A DNA stretch of 64,000 nt from Synchiropus splendidus (Eukaryota > Chordata > Actinopteri > Syngnathiformes > Callionymidae): assembly GCF_027744825.2 (NCBI RefSeq), contig NC_071336.1, forward strand, positions 27,746,501 through 27,810,500, read 5' to 3'. How positions within the stretch are numbered: position 1 is the stretch's first letter; each line of letters opens with the position of its first letter. Below the pieces are notes generated by a model, which was not told the origin of the DNA, did not search any database, and saw only the letters and a list, made by a program, of their open reading frames with translations. Shown piece after piece: positions 10,130 to 22,308 of this stretch. A program made the position numbers and the translations under genes.

Positions 10130-12161
10130 GTTTGTCCATGTTTAAGTAAACAAAAAAAGGAAGAGCATTTCACAAGTAACTGTGTCTCGGGAGGCTAAGA
10201 CTTGTCTGTGTGGACAAGTACGGCAGTTTAACTTTTTGAAATGTAATTAAGTGTGAATGTTCTTCTTTGCTTCTTGGTAAACACATACTAAGTGATAGAA
10301 AGACCATAAAGAAGAAACAAAAAAAAGTAAATCGTCTGCTCAAATCTCATTTTCTTTGCCTGCAGCTTCACACCAGCCTGTTGTTATTTATGTCAGAGGT
10401 CAGTGATTCGCCTTCACACAAAGGACACGTCGGTTTCAGCTGACTGCAACTTTGGCACTCGCCATGTGTTTGAGGAAGCAAACCGCTACCTGCTTTCAGT
10501 CTCTATCTCTCTCTCTCTCTGAACCTCTCAAACTGTTCTTACAAGGTCACAATTACATTTTCCAAAACTCACCCCATCACCTGTGCGCACGGATCATTTT
10601 CTCTAACAGGCCAGTGAGGGGAGTTCGTGAACTATGAGACGTTGAAGTGAAACTGAAATGAAGATGAACATGGTTGCATTGGCGACACAAAAGATACGAT
10701 TTTTTTGAGCCTTTTGTGTGAGTGCCCTTTCCCCAAAGTTACATTTTGATGACTTTCAGTGAAGAAAAGGACACTGCAGACACCGCCATCCCCCAACGGT
10801 TCCACCTGTTCAATAATTTAGCTGCTTGTCTGATGTTCGGCCCTGAGCTGAGGTGAAAGCTGTACCTGCCGATTAGTCGCCACTCGTCTCCAGTGCTGAC
10901 TGTATATCTCTGTCTTCAGGCTCCACAAGAAACTTAAGATGCCTTCAGGCACATCATCTTCAGCCAATGTCATCATCCAGTGGCTTTGTTGTTGACTCCA
11001 TGAACAAGAATTTAAACTTTGCACTGAAACACTTGCAGGTAGCTTAAAAAAAAACAACAACATTTTCTCGGAATGCAGCTGTTTAAATTTTGAAAAACAA
11101 CGCTCTCTCTTATAAAAAATAATTTGAGTGATCAATCCCAGTGTTATTCATGCTATTCATGTGACTCACCGAGCCGGACCTGTTTTCTGAAGAGTCCTGT
11201 CCCATTCCAGTGGTGGCACGTCCCCTCGTGGCCCCACATACCCCTGTTGTTCCCACAGATCAAAGGCAACATGGGTGATGCAGACGGCATCCAACACAGC
11301 GTGATATGCAGCGCCAGGATTTAGTCGAGATTTACTTGAAAGAACTGCAATCTCTGGAAAGATCACTGAGCATCAACCTGGTGGGAAAGTATCTTGAGAT
11401 AAATAACATTTTCTTTCATAACTATTGTGCCTGACTGCTACAAATGCGTTTAAATTTGACATAATTATTTATCTCAATAATGTTGATGCTTCACATAAAA
11501 ATGCACTTTAGTGGACGTCAGCATAGCTCCCACTGGGGGGCACTGTTGAAGCAATTACAAATCTCTGCTGTTTAATCAGCCTGAACAGCCCATGAACCAT
11601 TTCGACCTCAGTGGTTGAAGCCAGGGTGGCGAGGACTTGACTGAAATCCTCGTGTGCGGTAACATCCCGCTGCAAGCTCTTTGCCTCGTCCTCTTACACG
11701 TCTTCAGCAAAGGTGCTGGAGCAGCTGTGTTTTATTTTCACCAATTTGACTGTTCACTTTCTATTGAGACCAAGTGACAAACCCTTTTTTCCCCCCTTTA
11801 CAGCCAAGTTTTCCTGTGTTAAGTTCAGAAAAACAAATCAGTTGATCAGTGATCAGAGAGGAAAAGGGATGGAATATCAACAGAGTGATAGTTCTCCCCG
11901 GGGAACTGGATTCCTGGAGCACCAATCACGCATCCCTGTTGGAGCTAATCCTGGAGAAAATCCACTCCTTGGGAGTCATTCATACACGAATGGGATGCGT
12001 CACCTATGATGTCTTTTCTACATCTTGACTCCTAGCTACCTGCCTGCCTACGAACAAACCACGACAATATGACCTTCCCTTCCTTCCTTTTTGGTTATGA
12101 GTTCACACCTCCCCTTGTTAAAAAGATTGCAACCCTCCGAGCCAAAACCACACTGTATAAC
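10130..12161. other. Intergenic or intronic DNA, no gene recognised
   Basis: Contains a short CT microsatellite near 10505-10520. Small frames on both strands (10452-10637, 10818-11135, 11124-11366, 11713-12009) show no known motif. A CTCF-like site lies at 11529-11545. Confidence 0.5.
11529..11545 (+). promoter_or_regulatory. CTCF-like motif
   Basis: cccactggggggcactg resembles CCACTAGGGGGCAC with A replaced by G at one core position. By-eye match only. Confidence 0.3.
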
Positions 12162-12405
12162 TTAATTCCAATGGATGGCATGAAGGATTTACCTTACCTT
12201 AAATTCAAGGTAAATTCAAGCAAACCCACTAGCTAGCGTTTTTACTCAAGGCTCTGCTGTTAGTTTTACATTTCTGGTTACCATACCTTTTGTGCCAGGG
12301 GACAATGGAAGTCTAACACAATTTGATTTTCATCTTTCTACATAGGAGCAACAACCACTCACACTCTGCCAACCTGCATCCCAACCTCCCAAATCTTTGG
12401 TCAGT
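12162..12405 (+). repeat. Local direct repeat A, copy 1
   Basis: Shares with 12871-13123 the landmarks ttaattccaatggatggcat, ccttaaattcaaggta, a ggttaccataccttttgtgc block followed by caggggacaatgg, ttttcatctttctacatagg and cactctgccaacctgcatc. Copies are in the same orientation about 0.7 kb apart. The interval between aaattcaag|gta and ctttctacatag| looks superficially like an intron, but the flanking frames are tiny, so I treat this as a repeat. No target duplication identified. Confidence 0.8.
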
Positions 12406-12423
12406 GAGGTTGCTAAATACATC

Positions 12424-12645
12424 GCGAGGACGGAGAATTTCCACCATTGTTATGTCTTCTTCGCGTCTCATTAGAGCTACATATCACGTCGTAACAACAA
12501 CACTGCCCCCCCATGGTTTCCGGTGGTACTGCTGGTTTGGTCCGTATCCATAAGCTTTGTGGAAATGTGCAGATATATGGAGAAAATATGTATGTATGTA
12601 GCTTTGAGCATAAATGGGTCTCGAAGTTTCCAGTGTTCATTTTGT
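12424..12645 (+). repeat. Dispersed repeat B, copy 1
   Basis: Similar in the same orientation to 22076-22308: shared blocks include gagaatttccaccattgt, cgtcgtaacaacaacactg, tttggtccgtatccataagc followed by tttgtggaaatgtgcag, and gagcataaatgggtc. It lies between the two copies of repeat A. I cannot assign a class. Confidence 0.7.
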
Positions 12646-12870
12646 TGTGTTTTGTTGTCTGGACTGAAAAAGTACTGATCTGGACAGATGTTTGTTTGAC
12701 AAAATAACACAACAGTACGACTTCTGGGTCCTTGCTCAGAGGGGTCTCAAACTTGCAGCTCGTGTTCCATTTGTGGCCCACAGTTTTGCACCGTGGCCCT
12801 GGGTGCCCAATGGTTCCAGAGGACACCCACTCTTTGTCCAAAGTGAGATGGATTGAAAAGACTGTAGCAG

Positions 12871-13123
12871 TTAATTCCAATGGATGGCATTGAGGCTTTA
12901 ACTTGGAATGCTGTCCTTAAATTCAAGGTAACCCACAAATATACTTGCTTTGTTGCAAGTAGCATTTTTACTTATGGTTCTGATGTTAGTTTTACATTTA
13001 TGGTTACCATACCTTTTGTGCCAGGGGACAATGGAAATCGAGCACAATCTAATTTTCATCTTTCTACATAGGGGCGCCTAACACTCTGCCAACCTGCATC
13101 TCAGCCCCTCAAATCTCTGGTGA
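12871..13123 (+). repeat. Local direct repeat A, copy 2
   Basis: Counterpart of 12162-12405. Its left part reads as an open stretch encoding MDGIEALTWNAVLKFK before aaggtaacc, but the frame is short and copy 1 does not preserve it, which argues against a functional exon. Confidence 0.8.
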
Positions 13124-14754
13124 CCCCCACCAGTCATTCCAGTTTGGGACCACACATCTCTTCATTGTGCTGATACAGTTGTCATTGTCTCAACACCTCC
13201 TCAGAATAACAGTGCGCTGCTGGGAGCTAAGATGCCGTGGCAGATGTCTGCACTCTCTGGGTGCTTTTCTAGTTCCTGTGGACATTTATCTCTTATTATT
13301 TTAACAGAAGGATACGATGATTAAATAGCCACGTGGCTCGATGAAAAACATTCCTCTTGTTTCATACTAGTGTGGACCATTTTTGGACAGTGAAGATGAT
13401 TCTGAGGAGCATCTGGGTGGATGTGTGTGTTGCTAAGCATGAACACTCCAGCTCTCAGCCTCTGTTGCCACTTGTCCCTAATCTTGCCGTGGGACTGTAC
13501 AGATTGGAGAAAGATCTGCAATTGATCTGAGGAAAGCTACCTGCAGTGATTCCTTCCCGCCATGGTGGACAATTATTGGCAGGTTTTTGGGCTTAGGCCT
13601 CGGAGGCTGAACAAATGCATTTCTGCAGATGACTGCGAGGCAGAGAGAGATTGAATTCTCACTCCGCGCCGTCCGTCCCAGTGTGTGTGTGCGCTGAAGG
13701 AAATGGGTGAGTGTGGTAGAAATAGGCAGTGATAGATGAGCTACATGGAAGAAGACAGCTCACCCTGCTCTCCAGCCCGGCTGAATCAGGAAACTGTCTG
13801 CCAACTAAACGCTTCTCCCGCCCCTCTCCAGCTTGCTCTCATTATCATTTCCTCCCTTTCCTCTCTCCCTCCCTCGCTCTCTGCTTAAGAATCAATCGTT
13901 TTGTTAGTGCTTACCACACAAGACATCTTTAGTCATTATGAGATTGTGCTTTATATCAGCGCTTAATGAGCGCTACAGCCTTCGCAAGCATTCCAGGCAG
14001 CTGCTAATGATGAAAACGGCCACGCTGTCTTCCAGCGGCTTTGTTCGTCTGCCACCATGGTCACCAGGAAAATAACTTCCTTACAATCTGGACAGCAGAT
14101 TCTGTAGATCACATGAAATCTGCAAATGGATGGTCCTCATCGATCGTTCAGGTGGCACAGCATGAAGGAATTCCATCCGACATGAATGTTAAAGCCCCTT
14201 TTGTTGTATTTATGCAGCAAAAATATCTACTTCCCGAAGACACCCATGGCAATTAGCAGGGTTGACACACACAAACACCATTTGCAGAATAGTTATTTCT
14301 GCTTGCACTTCACTGACTCCAACTGAGCTTAGTTTTCTTTTTACATTTACTGTAATAAAGTTTGATTATTGTTTTTGTTTAATTTACGTTTTTTTATATC
14401 TTGGATTTCAAATATTTTTGCTGACTTTTTAGACAATATATTTTCAGAAAATGTATTAAAAGTGTGTGTTTACCAGATAGTGACCCACATATTCATTTTA
14501 ATTAAACGTTTCACTCACAATTCGATTCATTTTTTCAATGTATTCCCAAATAAAGTCAGGTTGGGACGAGAAGTGGGAGACAGACCGGACATTCAAACAG
14601 CTATTCATGCTCGCCAAATTCATATTTGGCCATAACTGAGACACATATTATTCGTCTGACATGCATTTTACTGTTAAAAGTTTACTGTTAAAAGGAATGT
14701 CCTAGTTCAGCCAATTAAGAATACTAACTTTGTTGAAAAGATTGTTGTTGTCTT
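13124..14754. other. Intergenic or intronic DNA with possible regulatory block
   Basis: No gene recognised. 13840-14045 includes a CT-rich run and then gcgcttaatgagcgctacag and gcagctgctaatgatg, a palindrome-containing, TAAT-bearing block of enhancer-like composition (inference). 14340-14560 is very AT-rich. A short direct duplication of tttactgttaaaag occurs near 14668-14695. Confidence 0.4.
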
Positions 14755-15055
14755 TTTTACAGTGTACACACACTCTGGTCCCCCTATCGAATAGAATAGA
14801 ATAGAATGTATTGCCATGGTCAGTGGGGGTTCCACCAACTAGGAAAGTGCTTTGAAATAAAGTGCTGTTAAATAAAATAAAATAAAATAAAATACACACA
14901 TAAAACACACAAACAACAAAGGCGGATCACAAATTTAAAAGTCTGACAGCCGAGGGGAAGAAGCTGTTCCTGTGGCGCGAGGTTCTGGTCTGGATGGACT
15001 GTAGCCTCCTGCCAGAGGGAAGAGGAACAAACAGTCCATGTCCAGGATGGACGAT
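14755..15055 (-). mobile_element. LINE 3' end with pentanucleotide tail
   Basis: On the minus strand, 15045-14935 encodes HGLFVPLPSGRRLQSIQTRT then RHRNSFFPSAVRLLN and a stop, a typical C-terminus of fish non-LTR reverse transcriptases. The 3' untranslated part (aaagcactttcctagttggt...cactgaccatggcaat) matches the LINE piece at 27247-27895. The 3' end is a short (TATTC)n tail at 14789-14808, and an internal (AATAA)n stretch lies at 14870-14893. The copy is severely 5'-truncated. It belongs with CR1/L2/Rex1-like LINEs by general resemblance; the exact clade is not settled. Confidence 0.75.
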
Positions 15056-17082
15056 GAGGGAAATCTACTTTCTAGCAGGCGAGACCTTTTGATCTGTCAC
15101 GCACCAACACCCACTTCTAAACAGGCGTGTCAACGATATATGTCAGACTCTAGATTTGTAGCGCGTGAGGTTAAAGGCCTGCGAACACAAGAGTGACCCA
15201 TAAAAACACGGGTGTCTCTGCTATTGATCTTTGACCTTTAAAAGGAAGGTTTCCTTTGAGACTCCCTCTTAATCCTTTGACTTGTGGTTTTGTCCCGGCC
15301 TCGTGTATTTCAGCCCTTTTGGTGCCGCTGACTGTTTGGATGAATGTACATGACCCGGGAAAATGGCAGCATCTGTCCCTAGGGAAACACCTGAGTGATG
15401 TGACATTCCAACCTGAAGTGACTTTTAAAGAATGGCTCCGTGATGGACAGCAGGAATTGACAGATGGGCAAAATGTAGTGTAAACGGATCAGTGTGGCAG
15501 ATATAAATGAGTATTGTGATATATTCTAATGCCCTGTTTTTCAATCTTAACCTCCGCCTGAGTGCTTCACCAACTCCTTCTTTCTACGTCGAGCAATTAA
15601 CTGTTCGAGATCTTCGCCTTTTAAACCCCACTTGACTGAAGGACCAACATTTCCATGTGAAAACCGTTTTCTTTAGCTGCTGTCAATAACGCACTTCAGA
15701 GGTGGATATTATTTATGAATCACGCATCGACTTCACTGTATTTAATTTTCACACCAGCAGCACTGCCAACATCAATTAGGCACCAATTGCTGAGTCAATA
15801 GGGAGCTTCCGTTAAATATTGATAACTGTCTAAAAGGCCCGACACTGCTGGAGGGGAAAGTGAGGCGGTGACTGAGGAGCTCGCGACGTTCCTCCGACTG
15901 CAGCCGCGTCACCACAGAAAATGGCCGCATGTTTCAGCTTGAATTTCCCGTCACGTGTCTTTAGAGAGTAAATGATAAAGACATTCTCTGCACGCAGCAG
16001 TCGATGGCAGTGGCCGGACGGAGCCCAGCGAGCGAGATGAGCAAGGGCTTTTCTTTAATTATCATGGCTGCTAAAGGTGCTGTGTCGGTTAAAATGTGTC
16101 TCAAACTGGCTGCTTGTAGCAGCTTCTTTCTGACACTGCCAATCGGGTTGATTGATTGGACGTGTAGCCACTCCCTAACAGTGATCGGCAGCTTAATGAA
16201 GCACAGAGAGAGAGAGGGAGAGGGAGAAAATAATGACCAGAGGGAAAGGAGGTCTCAGGAATTCATCTGTTGTTCTATGAAAAGGACCTCAGAGAAACAT
16301 CATCACTCATGATGATCAGCGTGGGTCGCTTTGGTTAACCTTCCCAAACTGTCGCATATATAAAGATTATGTTGACGGCTGGAGCCTCGGCGTTTTCTCA
16401 AGAGCATCTGTCTTCGTCTGTTGGTGACTGGCCAAGCAATTCAGGCGGCCCTTCTCTTAACATGGATCCAGTTCTCTCTGAGCTCCTGGGAGAGAGTCCT
16501 CCAATCCTTCTGCGTGACTCGGTGTTGGTAGCATTATTTGAGTGTGTGACGTTTGTCATAGCTGAGATGCTGGAGGGGCCAAAATTCTTATCTGTAGGGC
16601 CGGGGCCCATGGTTGGGCCGCGAGCGCCCCCTAGAGGGCTGCTAGAAGTTTTATGTTTTACACCGCTGTGCTGCGAGGTCCGCAAGACGCTCAGTTTTAA
16701 TACACTTGCCACGTATGGTGGCGCTAGTGAGTCTTTGAATTGACTTGACAGCTACAAGGAGAAGTTCCTGAAAATGATAAAGAAAGTGATGGCGCCCCCA
16801 ACAGTAAAAACTGTTCACCTGCTAGAGCGGTTTTAAAGATAAATTAGTACGTTTTATGGCGATACTTTCATTTGCACTTATCTTCTTTAGAGTTTATTTA
16901 TGATAAATAAAATATTTTATGATATTTAGACATTGCTTTATGATATTTATTTCATTCAGAATTGTATTCATGACGTACAGTTTTTTTTTTCCAACTTCTC
17001 AACAGAACATGACTTGCATCTGCTTCTGCTGCTGGTTGGACTTTTCGATAACAAATATCGGTTTTGGTTTGTTTACATCAAT
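15056..17082. other. Intergenic or intronic DNA, candidate regulatory blocks
   Basis: 15640-16090 combines CpG-rich stretches (ggagctcgcgacgttcctcc, gtggccggacggagcccagc) with tttaattatcatggc and aatcacgcatcgac cores, suggestive of conserved regulatory DNA but untested. 16369-16743 is open on both strands (124 and 104 codons) without a recognisable protein. A CTCF-like motif lies at 16623-16641. Confidence 0.4.
16623..16641 (-). promoter_or_regulatory. CTCF-like motif
   Basis: The minus strand reads agccctctagggggcgct, close to CCASYAGGGGGCGC. It sits in GC-rich DNA beside the string gggccggggcccatgg. Confidence 0.35.
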
Positions 17083-17535
17083 CAGAATCAGAATCAGAAA
17101 ACGTTATTAATCCCAAGGGAAATTATGTTCGTAACATGATCTGTACACTACAAAAGAAATAATATTATAAAATGCAAAAAGTAATACAAAAGATTTTAGA
17201 AACAATGTGCAAGAAAATGCAGATTCAAGGACAGAGTGAACAGAAAAAAATGTGCCAAAGAATCTTTCACTGTAGTTTTTTCAGGGATGAATTGTACAGT
17301 TTTATTGCCACAGGAAGAAAGGACCTCCTGTGGCGCTCAGTCTTTGAGATGCGTAGTCTCAATCTGTTGGTCCATGTGCTACTGTATTGGTCCAGGAGCT
17401 GATGAAGGGGGTGGGTGATGTTGTCCAGGATGCTCCTTAGTTTCAGGAGCATCCTTCTCTCCATAACCGTCTCCCAGGAGTCCAGTTTCACTCCCACCAC
17501 TTCACCAGCTTTGCAGAAGAGTCTGTTGAGTCTGT
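17083..17535 (-). mobile_element. LINE 3' end, second family, with TCTGAT tail
   Basis: The minus strand encodes GVKLDSWETVMERRMLLKLR then SILDNITHPLHQLLDQ and ERHRRSFLPVAIKLYNSS (about 17500-17267), a C-terminal motif typical of a second fish LINE family. The 3' terminus is the tandem aatcagaatcagaatcag at 17083-17100, next to tttattaatccc-like DNA as in many truncated fish LINE copies. The 5' part is missing. Confidence 0.75.
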
Positions 17536-19527
17536 ATGGTACGTACTACCATACATAACATACATAACATAACATACATAGTTACATGTATGGTTATTGA
17601 ACACACATGAAATCAGTCATTCTGAAATCGCAGTAATGAATCAGCTCTATTCCTTGAAACCGCCTCTGGACCCATTTGTTCTGGAACAAGTGGGCCCCAA
17701 GATCAAAAAGGTTAAGAACCCCTGTTCTAATGTACACATTGTGTTGGCTGCTCTCCACATGTGGTTGGTTCAATGTTTATTTCATTTCACCGGTGAGTTG
17801 CAGACATGTTAACTGTGAGGATACATGGCAAATAAGTTGGCTTTGATGTCACAGATACAAAGGCAACTTCAGGCGTTTAAGGTGGTGGTGAGAATTAGGA
17901 TAATATGTGCCCCTGGATTACAAGAGCAGTGTGGGTGGTCTCATCTGGGACTCATCGTGTGGCGCATTTTCTTTCTTTGAACCTAAATATGAATATGAGA
18001 ATTCATCATCACACTTACTGGTAAATTGGTGAAGAGGAAGATTCTTGTTGTTTTTTTTTTTTTGCTTAACACTTCTTCAGTTCGAGTGAGACTTTACGAA
18101 GTGAGAAGGCTATTGGTTTCATAATGTTTTTATTGAAGTGCCCCTAAATATCCGTTCCCTGTGCTGGCAGTCTGGGAACAGCGCAGTTGTTAGTGGGCCT
18201 TTTTTGTGAGGTGTGAAACTATAGGAGCTCAAGTGAATTGGTCAAGTGAGGCTGCCGGCTCAGCAACTCCACATCCACGCTAATAAATATTAATAAACAC
18301 AGCAATAGAATGATAACTCTTGTGGGCTGCAAATAGGTTTTTCCATCACTGTTGGTAGGATTTAATGTCCCAGTCTTAATTGAAAAAATAAAGCAGTTAT
18401 GGCTGATAAAGTAAAAAAAAAAAAAAAAAAGCAAAGTAATTTAAAGGTTTTGACGCTAATGGTTTCTCTGAAGCAGGTTCCGATATCTGAGGGTGATACA
18501 TGGACTTAAGCATTCCACCCCTCTTCTTCAGAATTCGGCTTTCGTACTTATTGTAGCCACACAATTGTTGAGGTTGAACGTTTAAGCTAGTTCATTGGCC
18601 GCCAACAGCACTATGGTGCTGGGGCCTGTGGGTCTGGGGTTATCGGGAGGAACCATTTGAACTGTAATTTAACATTAAAAAACTGCTATGTGAATTTTAC
18701 AAGACGCAACAAAGCTGATCTATAATAAGAACCAGCTTTCACCCTATTCTTTTGTATTTTGTTTGTGCCTTTTGTTGGTGCCTTTCATGATGACAGGCAC
18801 TAAAAGAGGTTGGGGTTAGTGATTTAGTGAAGAGAGCTTCCATACGTCCCCCCGTCTCTCGCACTCCCCACATGATCCACGCCTCCGCCTGGAACGCTAT
18901 ATGGAAGTAAAACAAGTTTTGTTTTTTTTCTCCCTGAGCTGAGTACTCTCCCCAGCGCGTGCTTACTTGTGCACCTGTGTGCAACCCACGATCCACAACT
19001 CCCACATGTTCTTTTCGTCCACTGAAAATTCAATGTGTCAACATGCGATATTGAAGGCTGCCTTTGTCATCTTTCCCAATGTCAATACATGACACCATTA
19101 GAGTGAGGATGGACCGGATAGAACACATTCTGGGTGGTAAACATATTCTTTTGCATTTTCTCCTCCTAGAACAAACTATTTAAATTAAATCAGATGTTTG
19201 GTAAATGAACAGCCTGAATTCAAGATGACATGAGTGTATTTCGTCTTTTTTAGTGACTCCATCAGAGATGAAAATGAGAATGCACTCCCATGTTTTGGAA
19301 GGGTGGTAGTCAAAGAGTGACAAGAGTGCGGGAGAGAGGTTGTTTTATTGCAAAAGCCACTCCAGCTGTTGCCCACCAGGTGAACCACAATGTGTCTTCT
19401 GTTGACACGGCACGTCTTCACACCTCACCTGTTATTTATGTGCATTCAGTTTCACAGAAGAGACTGAAAACAGAGAGGTGTGTCGCTCTCAGAGTGGAGC
19501 ATTCAGGGATCATGCAGTACAAGTCCT
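17536..19527. other. Intergenic or intronic DNA with a possible hAT-type end
   Basis: 17545-17590 is a short cataacatacata array. 17685-17730 (gtgggccccaagatcaaaaa then ggttaagaacccctg) resembles a common dispersed-repeat terminus, low confidence. T and A runs occur near 18050-18063 and 18414-18430. No gene recognised. Confidence 0.45.
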
Positions 19528-19858
19528 TTCGCTAAGCCTTCTTCTTTCTCTTTGGGCTTCTCCCTTCATGGGTCGCCACAACGGATCAGCCTCCTCCATC
19601 TCACCCTGTCCACTGCTTCCTCTTCTCTCAAACCTACAAACCTCATGTCCTCCTTCACCACCTCCATAAATCTCCTCTTTGACCTTCCTCTCCACCTTCT
19701 AGAAGCCTGGCAGTTCCAACCTCAACACCTTCCTACCAATGTACTGGCTCTCTCTCGCCTCTGTACATGTCCAAACCATCTCCATCTAGCCTCTCTGACT
19801 TTGTCTTCTAACACCTGACACGTGCCGACCCTCTGATCTAGTGCTTCCTGATGCTATC
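19528..19858 (-). mobile_element. LINE 3' end (same family as 1.45 and 34.6 kb)
   Basis: Single copy of the ELPGRR-type LINE tail on the minus strand, containing MERKVKEEIYGGGEGGHEVC and the 3' sequence tggcgacccatgaagggag followed by agcccaaagagaaagaagaa. Relative to 34555-35012 it keeps the agcacgtgtcaggtgt-type region but has small indels, including agaagcctgg in place of the usual ctgcctgg. Frames in all three registers here are fragments of this tail. Confidence 0.8.
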
Positions 19859-22075
19859 CATCTATCTATTTATTAGCATTGAAATTGTCGCTGACTGCAT
19901 TGAGCTCTTTGCGAAAGCAGGTGGCAGCAGCATTCAATTACATGTTCATAAAAGCCATGCATTTGGAGAGAAGAAGAAAGGGAGCTCATCACCAGAGAGC
20001 GTGAGAAATCCTTCAAAAGATCCACAATGTGACCCAGAACACCACCAACATTTAAAAAAAACATGCCACTTGTCACATTCTAAAAATTTTGTGGCATTCA
20101 ACTGCGTTCTGGTTTTTAGTTATTTTGCTGACAGAGGAGCTACAGCTCTGTTCGCAGTAGACAGAGGAGCTGAATAACATTTAGATTTGACAGTGATAAT
20201 TTTAGATTTTATGCCTTTGAGGGTTCAATTGTTAAATGTAAGCTAGTAGTTATCATAATTATGAAAATATAAAATGCATAAAAATAATTTAAGTTTTTTT
20301 TTTAGAATCAACCAAATGTAGTGAGAACACTATTTGTTGTTATGATATTTTATTAAGTATTAGAGTCCTGTCGCGTATTGTTGACAGTTTCTTGGCGGTA
20401 AATTAAGCAATGAGCCCAAACAACAGTACAAATGAAACTCTGAATTTATCTTGACATTCAAATGAAACCCAGGAGGAAAAAAGGCATGCAAACACACAGA
20501 AGGAAACCATTGATGTGTCATGAATATTTATATTTGCAAGCGTTCTGAATCTAATGATCTCATTCAGCGGAGAATGCGCTTGACTGACAGTCAGAAGGCA
20601 AAGGAGGACGGATCAGTCAGCCGCTTGAATAAGTTGTATTCCCAATACCATATGCTGCAGGAGTATAGGACAGCGCGCGGCTTCGCCGAGTCTGCTTTGT
20701 TTTTACATTTATTTCATTTAAATAACTAACGAGAAATACCAAGTGCATCTTGTCGAGCGGTGGAATATTCAGTGGAAATGTTAATGAATTTTCATGGAAA
20801 TTAGGCAACAAGCCAAGATGCAATAGCTTTCTCAACACCTGTGGTTTCACAAATGGAGTGCAAAAAGCTGCTCTTCGCACAAAGTACTCCCTTTTTTTAA
20901 TAGAATCAGAATTGATTTTGGAGTTCAACTATGCGTTGGAAGTCTCCAGTGTTAATGATGTGTTCTATTAAGGGATGGATGGAGATCATTCATCCCCTAA
21001 GCAGAGAATAGCATATAAAATATTCAAAAAGCTGTTTTCCCTGAGATAGTCATGCATCATCTATATATAGACCCATTTTTACCACTCTTCCTGGATCATA
21101 GATGATTCCAGCTGGGTGTTTTTCTTTTTTTTTTGCTCTCCTGGACTTAAATGATGAGAGGCAAGTTGGATGAATAAAATATTTCTCAGCCTAGTAAGTC
21201 ATTGAAAAGGGCTAGAGAGTGAGTGAGGGAGTGGGAGGCGGCGGTGGTTGGCTAGTTCTGACTGTTTGAACAACAGCTAAACATAGTTTAGACAGACAGT
21301 ACTCGCCAAATAGTGAGTAAGATGGAGGCAGATGGAGTGGTTGAAACACTGAGATGGAATTATTTTTTGGATCGAATAAAAACCTACATTAAACACAGCT
21401 GAGAAATCTGCACAAGAAAATCTGAAATCTTTCATGATTTATTGTACCATTTTATCTACATAATTCGATACCTTTTCAGTATTTGAAATGTCATCGACTG
21501 AGCTGAATGAAACAGGTGGCAACTACAGCACACAAAGTTGGCAAAAGCAAGCGCTGCACAGCAGAGCAGATTCAGGAAAATGTGTTTCTAAAGATCATCG
21601 AAGAGAGGAAGAGACACAGAAATATTAAGTGTATTATTATTATTCATCATATTAATATCAATAGAGGTAGTTATAGTGGTAGTAGTCGTAGTAAATACAT
21701 TTTATAAAAACATCACTTCCTCAGTTTTGCGCCATTTGTCAACAAACAAAAGTTTTTTTTCTCTATTTTTCTACCATTCTTAAAGAACTTCCTGTCGCCC
21801 CGACTACCTCTGTCAAGACTTTTAACCTGCTGAGATCATTCTGGTAATTTGTCAATGACTGACGGCCCATTTATGCTCCCCTTATGTACGAAAATATACC
21901 CGCCCTTTTCAAGCGATGTTACAATGTTCACTGACCACGCCCTTCGATGCGTTCTTTACGTTGCTGTTCCCCAATATATCCACTGGGGGCGCAGCCCAGA
22001 TTGAAAGGTTTATGTAAAGTATTGATGTTCCGAAAATGGAGGCGGTGGTGGTGAGGCCGTGAAATATATTGTGAC
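19859..22075. other. Intergenic or intronic DNA, candidate regulatory block
   Basis: 20520-20980 is an unusual mixed block (agaatgcgcttgactgacag, aatgttaatgaattttcatg, gaaattaggcaacaagcc) that could be conserved noncoding DNA. 21225-21250 is G-rich (gagggagtgggaggcggcgg). No gene recognised. Confidence 0.4.
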
Positions 22076-22308
22076 TAGAGGGCGGAAAATTTCCGCCATT
22101 GTCTTCTTTGTGTTTCATTACCGCTACGTATTGGGTCGTAACAGCAACACTGGCTGTTTTGTCCGTGTCTGTAAGCTTTGTGGAAACATGCAGAAATACA
22201 GATGAAATGAACGGACAGTATGGACAGAAGGATCGGTGCATATCTGAATTTGTATATAATTGTTGAGCATCAATGGGCCAAGTGTTTCAATGTTTACATG
22301 TAACATCA
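22076..22308 (+). repeat. Dispersed repeat B, copy 2
   Basis: Counterpart of 12424-12645: gggcggaaaatttccgcc, gggtcgtaacagcaacactg, gtccgtgtctgtaagc then tttgtggaaacatgcag and gagcatcaatgggcc. Copies differ by several indels, so this is an old repeat. Confidence 0.7.

Noticed and set aside
12735..12800. gaggggtctcaaacttgcag followed by tttgtggcccacag as a transposon terminus
   Set aside because: Looks like the start of common hAT-type repeats, but no partner end or target duplication was found.
12895..13071. Exon-intron-like pattern (aaattcaag|gtaacc ... ctttctacatag|g)
   Set aside because: Copy 1 of the same repeat does not keep the reading frame, flanking frames are tiny, and the sequence is repetitive.
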